Shown here piece after piece: positions 1-5,082 of a DNA stretch of 7,068 nucleotides. Made by a program: the position numbers and the translations under genes. Below the pieces are notes generated by a model. That model had not been told where the DNA came from and made no database searches. It saw nothing but the letters and a program-made list of their open reading frames with translations. Numbering within the stretch: the first letter of the stretch is position 1; each line of letters starts with the position of its first letter. The stretch is from an uncultured Acidimicrobiaceae bacterium (GTDB taxonomy: Bacteria > Actinomycetota > Acidimicrobiia > Acidimicrobiales > Ilumatobacteraceae): NCBI GenBank assembly GCA_903904615.1, contig CAIVDG010000048.1, positions 1 through 7,068 of the forward strand, in the 5' to 3' direction.

Positions 1-300
1 GACGATCTTGTGGCTAAGGCCAATACCCAGCGTGAGGCGATTGCCAGACGCAGCAGCCACCGTGTGGCACTGCTGGGCAATGGCATGCGGATGACGCGGG
101 TATGTAGGAACAACCGAGGTACCCAATTCAATACGTGGCACTTCTCGACCAACGATTGCCAAGCTGGTCAGCGCATCGTGTCCGAAGATGTTCGGAGCCC
201 AGTAGCTCGCAAAACCATCTTGTTCTGCCGACCTGGCTTCAGCGACTACATCGTCCACTGTGCCGTCGTTTACTGCTCCGCCAAAAATGCCATATCTCAT
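1..300 (-). CDS. Luciferase-like (LLM class) F420-dependent oxidoreductase, N-terminal part, cut by the window edge
   Basis: Reading the minus strand from the ATG at 300 gives 100 open codons to the window edge, so the C-terminal two thirds are missing. The protein begins MRYGIFGGAV. It then shows the landmarks of the bacterial luciferase-like TIM-barrel family: EARSAEQDGFASYW at about 21-34, GHDALT at 40-45, ELGTSVVPTYPRHP at 58-71 and LTLGIGLSHKIV at 89-100. The GIGLSH ending resembles the F420-dependent subfamily typified by mycobacterial proteins. Such enzymes use reduced F420 or FMN to reduce or oxygenate small molecules in the cytoplasm; the substrate cannot be told here. Only 14 bases separate it from the upstream HAAS/PASTA gene on the same strand, so it is probably the third gene of the padR transcript. 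No clear Shine-Dalgarno sequence precedes the start. No in-frame start codon lies in the gap, so ATG 300 is favoured. The family call is firm; the cofactor is inferred from family resemblance. Confidence 0.88.
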   Translation of the reverse strand, partial: MRYGIFGGAVNDGTVDDVVAEARSAEQDGFASYWAPNIFGHDALTSLAIVGREVPRIELGTSVVPTYPRHPHAIAQQCHTVAAASGNRLTLGIGLSHKIV

Positions 301-314
301 GACTAGAGACGGTA

Positions 315-1286
315 TCAGGGGGTCGTGGTTGAGGTCGCCTTCGGCTTCACTGTGGTGGTAGTCGCCACGGTTGGAATAGTTGTGGTAACCAACAAGGCGT
401 CATCCGGAAGTGTTGTGGTTGACAACACGTCTGTAGGCGGCCTGTCTGCGGGGCCCTGTGAGAGATCCACGACTAGTTGCACCGAACGCTCACCGCAAAA
501 TGCATGTTCGGATGGATCCGGATCTTGCTGAAGAACTTCAAAAACATCAGGTGCATACGCAATTTCAGTCATTGCATCTTGGTCGAAAACCACATACGGA
601 AGCTGTAGACGTTCGAGTGCCATTTTGGCTTCACCAAGCGTGATTCCCACAACACTAGGAACGTCAATGATGCGACAGGTTTCTGGTGCATACATGAACC
701 ATTTACTTTCTGCAGGCGGCGATGAGAAAGTTGGCTGCCACAAGAGAACAACGGCGGACATTCCAAGAACTGACGTAGCGAAATATCTCACCCATAGGCG
801 TGAATTTTTTGTCGACCGACCCCAGCGAACCGAAAGATACAAAAGTACGACGAAAATGAAAATCCCAAGAATCGGCAACTCACCCCACTGGGCAAGAATT
901 GGCCTATTTGAGTCGGTGTTACTCACAATGGCTCCGATGAACTGAGCAACAATCCACGCACGAAGAACCCACCACGCCGGCGCTAAACCAGAGGTCGCCG
1001 TCGTTACTTTGTCGGCCACCCGCAGCACTACTTCTGCAATTTTTCTCCTCTTTTTTTGAATGCCGACATCACTATTTGGAATCTCAATTCCTGCGCCGCG
1101 CATGAGATCCAAGGCATACTGAGAAACATCTGGCAACGATGCGCCGTCTTCAAGCGACGCCGCAATATCTGACTCAAGGCCATCGGTGAGATCTGCAACT
1201 ACTTCAGCGGGAAGGTCGCGGAGTTCCCGTCGCACGTTCTCCGCGAATGTTGCTGCTTTGCTGATGAAATCTGAACTGTCGCTCAT
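315..1286 (-). CDS. Membrane protein: cytoplasmic HAAS domain, three membrane spans, external PASTA-like domain, Thr-rich tail
   Basis: This 323-residue protein is probably the membrane partner of the PadR regulator encoded just upstream. Residues 1-70 form an acidic helical domain (FAENVRRELRDLP, then ADLTDGLESD) typical of HAAS/DUF1700-like proteins, which are commonly encoded next to PadR genes. A basic patch KKRRK (78-82) precedes the first of three hydrophobic segments, at about 104-121, 135-153 and 167-184. The loop after the second is also basic (RWGRSTKNSR), so the positive-inside rule puts the HAAS domain in the cytoplasm and the C-terminus outside. Residues 209-275 resemble one PASTA repeat: VPSVVGITLGEAKMALE, a QQDPDPSE turn, then VQLVVDLSQGP. 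PASTA domains of PknB-type kinases and penicillin-binding proteins contact peptidoglycan. Cys204 and Cys264 flank this region and might form a disulfide. The tail from about 288 is a low-complexity Thr/Pro stretch. The start overlaps the padR stop (ATGA) and has a strong Shine-Dalgarno. The domain calls come from pattern reading; the sensing role is inference. Confidence 0.85.
   Translation of the reverse strand: MSDSSDFISKAATFAENVRRELRDLPAEVVADLTDGLESDIAASLEDGASLPDVSQYALDLMRGAGIEIPNSDVGIQKKRRKIAEVVLRVADKVTTATSGLAPAWWVLRAWIVAQFIGAIVSNTDSNRPILAQWGELPILGIFIFVVLLYLSVRWGRSTKNSRLWVRYFATSVLGMSAVVLLWQPTFSSPPAESKWFMYAPETCRIIDVPSVVGITLGEAKMALERLQLPYVVFDQDAMTEIAYAPDVFEVLQQDPDPSEHAFCGERSVQLVVDLSQGPADRPPTDVLSTTTLPDDALLVTTTIPTVATTTTVKPKATSTTTP
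1050..1056 (-). other. A AAA AAG heptamer in frame within the HAAS/PASTA gene, possible -1 slippery site
   Basis: The codons for Gln77-Lys78-Lys79 read CAA AAA AAG, which places the heptamer A AAA AAG in the correct phase for -1 slippage, the same heptamer used in E. coli dnaX. AGGAG follows directly. A -1 shift would add about 42 codons before a TAA and yield a soluble HAAS domain without membrane spans. In dnaX the stimulatory Shine-Dalgarno lies upstream, and no such element is evident here, so this may be chance in a lysine-rich stretch. Confidence 0.2.
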
Positions 1287-1645
1287 GATTTTTCTCCCTT
1301 TGTCGAAGTCTTAACAATCGAATTGATGACATCTTGAAATTCGTTCCACTGAGTTCGCTGGTCGTTCAGCCATTCATGACCAGCCGCCGTCATGCCGTAG
1401 TACTTGCGATGTGGGCCTTCTTCAGACGGAACGACATAGCTGGTCAACAAACCCAACGAAAAGAGACGCCTCAATGTTCCGTACACCGAAGCTTCCGCAA
1501 CGTCAGTCAGTCCGTGATGTCGCAGTCGTCGAACCACGTCGTACCCGTAGCCATCTTTCTCCGCGAGAACGGCCAAGGTCGCCAAGTCGAGCACGCCTTT
1601 CAGCAACTGGCTTCGCTCTATTCGCTGTTCGGAGCCGTGTGCCAT
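1283..1645 (-). CDS. PadR family transcriptional regulator
   Basis: This is a 120-residue winged-helix repressor of the short PadR class. Recognisable family landmarks are an N-terminal helix with LLKGVLDLATLAVLAE (14-29), the GYGYDVVRRLRHHG turn (32-45), the recognition-helix region ASVYGTLRRLFSLGLL (52-67) and the wing plus following helix HRKYYGMTAAGHEWL (79-93). The last 25 residues form the short C-terminal dimerisation helix. PadR proteins usually repress their own operon and a few neighbours in response to a ligand or a partner protein. Here the partner is probably the HAAS membrane protein, whose ATG overlaps the padR stop as ATGA. A good promoter places the transcription start at or next to the ATG at 1645, so the mRNA is probably leaderless. 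No obvious ATGT...ACAT PadR operator was found; the nearby 23-base palindrome is better explained by the divergent antitoxin. The family call is secure; its target and signal are not known. Confidence 0.93.
   Translation of the reverse strand: MAHGSEQRIERSQLLKGVLDLATLAVLAEKDGYGYDVVRRLRHHGLTDVAEASVYGTLRRLFSLGLLTSYVVPSEEGPHRKYYGMTAAGHEWLNDQRTQWNEFQDVINSIVKTSTKGEKS
1294..1301 (-). promoter_or_regulatory. Strong Shine-Dalgarno for the HAAS/PASTA gene
   Basis: AAAGGGAG on the minus strand lies inside the 3' end of padR and ends 7 bases before the ATG at 1286. It is the clearest ribosome-binding site in the window. It supports the chosen start and suggests the membrane protein is initiated independently of, as well as coupled to, padR translation. 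Confidence 0.75.
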
Positions 1646-1651
1646 GAGATG

Positions 1652-1680
1652 AGACTACTCTGCTTTCCGCAATACTGCAA
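1652..1680 (-). promoter_or_regulatory. Promoter of the padR transcript, leaderless
   Basis: On the minus strand a -35 box TTGCAG (1680-1675) is followed by a 17-base spacer and a -10 box TAGTCT (1657-1652). Only six bases, CATCTC, separate the -10 box from the padR ATG at 1645. The predicted transcript therefore starts on or beside the start codon, which fits the lack of a Shine-Dalgarno sequence and the frequent leaderless genes of Actinobacteria. Confidence 0.6.
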
Positions 1681-1700
1681 ATACCACACTAGTCCCTACC

Positions 1701-1723
1701 GTGTACCCACATTGTGGGTACAC
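1701..1723. promoter_or_regulatory. Perfect 23-base palindrome, probable toxin-antitoxin operator
   Basis: Two 11-base arms, GTGTACCCACA and TGTGGGTACAC, are exact inverted copies around a single central T. The site lies 7 bases before the antitoxin ATG and covers most of its likely -10 box, the usual position for autoregulation by a ribbon-helix-helix antitoxin alone or with its toxin. A transcription terminator is unlikely, as no T-run follows and the arms sit right at a start codon. Binding by PadR is possible, since the site lies 20 bases upstream of the padR -35 box. Confidence 0.7.
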
Positions 1724-1724
1724 T
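1719..1724 (+). promoter_or_regulatory. Probable -10 box of the toxin-antitoxin operon
   Basis: TACACT fits the actinobacterial TANNNT -10 pattern and ends six bases before the antitoxin ATG at 1731, the same spacing seen at padR. It would give a leaderless mRNA. The first five bases lie inside the right arm of the palindrome, so a bound repressor would occlude it. The expected -35 position (about 1696-1701) has no good match, so the promoter may be weak or activator-independent but poorly conserved. Confidence 0.45.
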
Positions 1725-1730
1725 GCTGAC

Positions 1731-2018
1731 ATGGCCCAAACCTCAGCAACTACCGACATCACTTTTCGCGTGTCTGCCGACGACAAAGAGCTCATCAAAT
1801 TGGCGGCGGAAATTGAGAACGCATCAGTGTCTGACTATGTGCGCACGTTGGCTGTTCAGCGCGCCATGGAGCTGGTGGCTCGACTCCGTCAACGCGAGAC
1901 AACTGAGATTCCCGAGGACCAGTTCAACGCACTAATGGCAAGCATTGACGAACCAGATTCCATTTCTCCGCGCATGCGACGCGCCTACGACAATCTCTGG
2001 AAGATTGAACTCGATTGA
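1731..2018 (+). CDS. DUF1778 (TacA-like) antitoxin, ribbon-helix-helix
   Basis: A 95-residue antitoxin of a type II system. The N-terminus carries the ribbon-helix-helix DNA-binding fold: strand TDITFRVSADD (8-18), helix KELIKLAAEIEN (19-30), turn and second helix SVSDYVRTLAVQRAMEL (32-48). The C-terminal part has the family pattern PEDQFNALMASID (61-73) and SPRMRRAYDNL (79-89), which in relatives wraps the acetyltransferase toxin and blocks it. ATG 1731 is preferred to the in-frame GTG at 1701, because the longer form would start inside the operator and add residues unlike the family. No Shine-Dalgarno is seen, which fits a leaderless mRNA. The stop overlaps the toxin start by four bases. 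Likely autoregulated through the 1701-1723 palindrome. Confidence 0.88.
   Translation: MAQTSATTDITFRVSADDKELIKLAAEIENASVSDYVRTLAVQRAMELVARLRQRETTEIPEDQFNALMASIDEPDSISPRMRRAYDNLWKIELD
1998..2004 (+). promoter_or_regulatory. Candidate Shine-Dalgarno for the toxin gene
   Basis: TGGAAGA lies within the last codons of the antitoxin gene, ten bases before the TTG at 2015. The match is modest and the spacing slightly long. It is the only purine-rich site that would serve the overlapping toxin start. Confidence 0.35.
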
Positions 2019-2533
2019 ATCCATCACTCCCGTCGCCTCGTTCAGTTCTCTTCATTCCAGAAAGTCACGACGTCAACGAGTTTGATTGCGGCAACGATTC
2101 ACTCAATCAGTGGCTAATTCAGAGTGCGAGCCATGCGCGCCAGATGGGAACCGCAAATACGTATGTGTTCGTCCGCAATGAAAAAGTAATCGCCTTCTAC
2201 TCTTTGTCAGCGCACAGAATTCAGTCACGTGAGTTACCAACGTCTCTGGCCCATGGAAGCCCGCATGCTGTGCCGGCATATCTCATCGGAAAACTTGCTG
2301 TCACTAAATCTGAGCAAGGGAAATCAGTTGGCCAAACCATGCTCACTGATGCGTTTCTTCGCATATGTCGAGCAACCGATTCAGGCCCTGGTGCCCGCTT
2401 CATTGCAGTCGATGCAATTGATGACAATGCAATCAAGTTCTACAAACAAGAAAAATTTCATTCATCTCCGTTTAATCCACACCACATGTTTATCAAAATG
2501 TCAACGGCGCGAAAGATAGTTACGAGAGGCTGA
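2015..2533 (+). CDS. GNAT acetyltransferase toxin, TacT-like
   Basis: A 172-residue GNAT-fold protein paired with a DUF1778 antitoxin. Characterised members of this family acetylate the amino group of aminoacyl-tRNAs and stop translation. Visible features are the N-terminal motif HDVNEFDCGNDSLNQWL (18-34), strand YVFVRNEKVIAFYSLSAHRI (50-69), the core strand IGKLAV (91-96), the acetyl-CoA pyrophosphate loop QGKSVG (101-106), AVDAIDDNAIKFY (131-143) and the end strand HMFIKM. Tyr143 in KFYKQEKF matches the catalytic tyrosine position of TacT. The loop has Ser104 where the Q/R-x-x-G-x-G/A consensus expects Gly. The start is taken as TTG 2015, overlapping the antitoxin stop; the next Met, residue 44, would delete conserved N-terminal sequence. 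The 3' end overlaps the convergent ABC-F gene by 14 bases. The gene looks intact and looks more AT-rich than its right-hand neighbours by eye (not measured), as is common for mobile toxin-antitoxin modules. Confidence 0.88.
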   Translation: MNPSLPSPRSVLFIPESHDVNEFDCGNDSLNQWLIQSASHARQMGTANTYVFVRNEKVIAFYSLSAHRIQSRELPTSLAHGSPHAVPAYLIGKLAVTKSEQGKSVGQTMLTDAFLRICRATDSGPGARFIAVDAIDDNAIKFYKQEKFHSSPFNPHHMFIKMSTARKIVTRG

Positions 2534-4136
2534 CCAGTTCCAACCATTCAGGACTGAAGTAATCCACTTGTCCGTCTGGCATAAGAATCACTTTCGTGGG
2601 GTTCAAACGCTGCACGAACTCTTCGTCGTGGCTCACCATGATGATGGAGCCTTTCCAGTTCTCTAATGCGCCCGCCACTGCCTCGCGACTCTGTGGGTCC
2701 AAGTTGTTGGTGGGCTCGTCCAATAGCAACACGTTGTTGCGCCCCACCATCAACATCGCCAATGCAAGCTTGGTCTTCTCTCCGCCAGACAGCGAACCGG
2801 ACTCTTGAAAGACCTTCTCCCCTTGCAACCCGAACATTCCCAATAGTGCGCGAAGTTGTGTCTCGGTGAGCGGTGATCCAACGGGCAGTTCGCGTCGCAT
2901 GTGCCACAACAATGACTGATGCGGATCAAGCGTGTCGTGTTCTTGTGCGAAGTACCCAACGCTGACTTGGTATCCCCACTCGAAATCGCCAATGTTGGCC
3001 GACGTTGCCCCCGCAAGAATGCGCAATAGCGAGGTCTTTCCAGCGCCATTCAAACCAAGCACCAGCAATCGTTCGCCGCGACCCAAATCGAACGACACAT
3101 CTTCAAACACAGGAGGCCCGCCGTACCCCTTACTGAGGCCACGCGTTGTCACCACGGTGACGCCACTTTGCGGCGGGTCGGGAAACTTCACCGTGAGAAC
3201 ACGATCTTTCTTGCGCACGCCTGTGGATTCAGATTCAATGCGCGCAATTCGCTTCTCAATGCTGTGTGCCATAGTCGCTTTTGTTGCCTTCGCACCAAAC
3301 CGGTCCACAACTTCTTGAAGTCGCGCGACTTCCTTGGCCTGCATCGTCGCTTTCTTCTCGGCGCGCGCTTCGTCTTCGGCACGTGAACGCTTGTACTGGC
3401 TATACGTGCCTCGGTATTCATAGACAGTGCCAATGTCGTCTTCATTCGGACGGTCAAGATGCAACACCCGAGTGATTGCCTCATCTAACAACTCGAGGTC
3501 GTGGCTAATCACTAACAAAGCGCCCTTATAGTTGCGCAAGAAATTCAGCAACCACGTCTTTGCATCAACGTCCAAGTGGTTTGTTGGTTCGTCTAACAAC
3601 AACATGTCGCTACCCGCAAACAAAATGCGCGCAAGTTCCACTCGACGTCGCTCGCCACCCGACAACACACCAAGTGCCAAATCCAAACGATCTGCTTTCA
3701 ACCCAAGACCTGCCGCAATACTGCGGGCTTCACTCTCTGCTGAGTACCCGCCCTTTAGGTTGAATGCATCTTCTGCTTTGATGAAGCGCGACACATTGCG
3801 TTCATCGGCATTTTCTTCCATTGCAACGCGAAGTTTCTCAAGTCGTTCCAAATCTTCATCAATGTTGCGCCCACTCAGAATGTGTGAAATTGCCGAACGC
3901 TTTTCGGCCTCTTGAGTGGTGCGTGGGTCTTGAGATAAGTAGCCATACGCACCACTGCGAGTTACTTTGCCGCCCGCTGGCTCATTATCTCCACCCAACA
4001 CTTTGAACATGGAGGTTTTTCCAGCGCCATTGCGACCCACAATGCCCACCTTGTCGCGCGCCATGATGGTGAAGGTTGCGCCTTCCACCACATTTCTGCC
4101 ACCCACCTCCACGGTGAGGTTGTGCACCTGCAGCAT
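2520..4136 (-). CDS. ABC-F family ATPase (ribosome-associated, two ABC domains, no membrane domain)
   Basis: A 538-residue cytoplasmic protein with two tandem ATP-binding cassettes and no membrane segment. Domain 1: Walker A GRNGAGKT (34-41), signature LSGGE (158-162), Walker B LLLDEPTNHLD (179-189), switch His212. Domain 2: Walker A GLNGAGKT (361-368), LSGGE (449-453), LLLDEPTNNLD (470-480), His502. A charged helical linker (about 245-310, rich in Ala, Lys, Glu, Arg) joins them, as in ABC-F proteins, where it reaches the ribosomal P-site. Family members act as translation factors (EttA, Uup, YbiT) or antibiotic-resistance ribosome-protection proteins; which one applies here cannot be settled by eye. 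All catalytic residues are present. The start at 4136 gives the normal MLQVHNLTVEVGG beginning. Its ATG shares one base with the stop of the lipoprotein gene (TAATG) and no Shine-Dalgarno is visible, so translation probably depends on termination-reinitiation. Confidence 0.93.
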   Translation of the reverse strand: MLQVHNLTVEVGGRNVVEGATFTIMARDKVGIVGRNGAGKTSMFKVLGGDNEPAGGKVTRSGAYGYLSQDPRTTQEAEKRSAISHILSGRNIDEDLERLEKLRVAMEENADERNVSRFIKAEDAFNLKGGYSAESEARSIAAGLGLKADRLDLALGVLSGGERRRVELARILFAGSDMLLLDEPTNHLDVDAKTWLLNFLRNYKGALLVISHDLELLDEAITRVLHLDRPNEDDIGTVYEYRGTYSQYKRSRAEDEARAEKKATMQAKEVARLQEVVDRFGAKATKATMAHSIEKRIARIESESTGVRKKDRVLTVKFPDPPQSGVTVVTTRGLSKGYGGPPVFEDVSFDLGRGERLLVLGLNGAGKTSLLRILAGATSANIGDFEWGYQVSVGYFAQEHDTLDPHQSLLWHMRRELPVGSPLTETQLRALLGMFGLQGEKVFQESGSLSGGEKTKLALAMLMVGRNNVLLLDEPTNNLDPQSREAVAGALENWKGSIIMVSHDEEFVQRLNPTKVILMPDGQVDYFSPEWLELVSLS

Positions 4137-5041
4137 TACGGACGAACCGATGTAGTTGTTGCGCCCGCCACTGTTGACGTGGTGGAGGATGCAGGAACTG
4201 TTGTGGCAACTGGTGCCGTGGTTCCGTATGGAATGGTGTCGCCAGGCAAGGTGGTGGCTGGCATCACATCGTCTTCCACCAACGAATCGTCGGTGTACTT
4301 GGCCGGCAGACACGCGCCAGGTGTTTCCGGTGCAGTGCCCAATGCCGATGCAATGGACGACACCAGCACGGCACGGCCTGCGTTTGTGGGGTGCACGCGA
4401 TCTTTATTCAACAAACCTGGTTGCACCGATGCAGTTCCCCAGTCCAATACCGACACGTGAGAGTTGCGCGATGCAACAACTCGGATGACCTCGTTGACTT
4501 GTTGCATGGAGTCGCGGAACAAAGTGGCGGTGAGCAACAAGGTTGGACGTGGCGCAAGAGACTCCACAATGCGTGTGAGATCTTGTTCGTAGTTCTCTTT
4601 GCTTCCGCCGTAGTTGGTTCCTAAGAACACCACTGCGGCATCCCACCCTTCGTAGATGCGGTCCCGCAGCACGGTGCGACCAAACCCCACCAACTGGCCA
4701 GCTTCAGCTTCTACCGCTACGCGCCAGCCCAACGGCACCACCGCGGAACACAATGCACCGCCATACCTACTTGCTGTTCCCGCCAAGATGGAATCGCCAA
4801 TCACAAGCAATCTGTTTCCGGCGGCTACAGAACCAAGACTTGTTCCTTCTAATGACGACAGGTTTGCGCGAACACCGTCGACAACAACCGAACCACCTGC
4901 AGAGTTAATGCCCGGGATGCGACCCACAAACTGCAACTCGGTAAGACCAGACCTGCCAGACCCAGTGCATGCGCCAAGCAGTGCGGCAACGCCAGCAACT
5001 GCAACCAAGGTGCGCACGCGAGACAAGAACATAAGGCTCAT
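4136..5041 (-). CDS. SGNH/GDSL hydrolase-like lipoprotein with Thr-rich tail
   Basis: A 301-residue exported protein. Residues 5-25 form a lipoprotein signal peptide, with basic Arg8 and Arg10, a hydrophobic core and the lipobox LLGAC, so Cys25 would be lipidated. The SGNH catalytic blocks follow in order: block I LLVIGDSILAG with Ser84, a probable block II Gly116 (EAEAGQ), block III FLGTNYGG with Asn143, and block V DRVHPT with Asp214 and His217. Block III is usually GxND; here Tyr replaces Asp. Such enzymes remove or transfer acyl groups on lipids, sugars or cell-wall polymers, but the substrate cannot be told. From about 262 the tail is a Thr/Ala/Pro/Ser low-complexity stretch. The start could also be Met4 (base 5032); neither has a clear Shine-Dalgarno. 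It lies 41 bases downstream of mscL and is coupled to the ABC-F gene through a TAATG overlap. Confidence 0.86.
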   Translation of the reverse strand: MSLMFLSRVRTLVAVAGVAALLGACTGSGRSGLTELQFVGRIPGINSAGGSVVVDGVRANLSSLEGTSLGSVAAGNRLLVIGDSILAGTASRYGGALCSAVVPLGWRVAVEAEAGQLVGFGRTVLRDRIYEGWDAAVVFLGTNYGGSKENYEQDLTRIVESLAPRPTLLLTATLFRDSMQQVNEVIRVVASRNSHVSVLDWGTASVQPGLLNKDRVHPTNAGRAVLVSSIASALGTAPETPGACLPAKYTDDSLVEDDVMPATTLPGDTIPYGTTAPVATTVPASSTTSTVAGATTTSVRP

Positions 5042-5056
5042 AGGTTATTGGTGAAA

Positions 5057-5075
5057 CTGCCCCGACTGAGGGCAG
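5057..5075 (-). terminator. Possible weak intrinsic terminator after mscL
   Basis: On the minus strand, 7 bases after the mscL stop, CTGCCC and GGGCAG form a six-pair GC-rich stem around a 7-base loop, followed by TTTC. The T-run is short, so it may only attenuate transcription into the lipoprotein and ABC-F genes, or be chance. It is the only hairpin noticed in the 41-base gap. Confidence 0.35.
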
Positions 5076-5082
5076 CAGACGT

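Noticed and set aside
10..306. 98-codon open frame on the plus strand
   Set aside because: The opposite strand encodes the well-conserved luciferase-like N-terminus over the same bases, and the plus-strand product shows no recognisable pattern.
1334..1729. 131-codon open frame on the plus strand opposite padR
   Set aside because: It is the antisense of a clear PadR gene and runs through its promoter. The product has no recognisable pattern.
1701..1730. Ten-residue N-terminal extension of the antitoxin from a GTG at 1701
   Set aside because: The GTG is the first base triplet of the palindrome and would lie upstream of the likely transcription start. The extra residues do not fit the ribbon-helix-helix beginning.
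2548..2563. Small inverted repeat TTCAG-GA-CTGAA near the convergent gene ends, considered as a terminator
   Set aside because: The loop has only two bases, the stem is weak, no T-run follows, and the site lies within ABC-F coding sequence.
4137..4313. 59-residue N-terminal extension of the ABC-F protein
   Set aside because: It lies inside the lipoprotein gene's Thr-rich tail in another frame, looks unlike ABC-F sequence, and the ATG at 4136 gives the normal family start.
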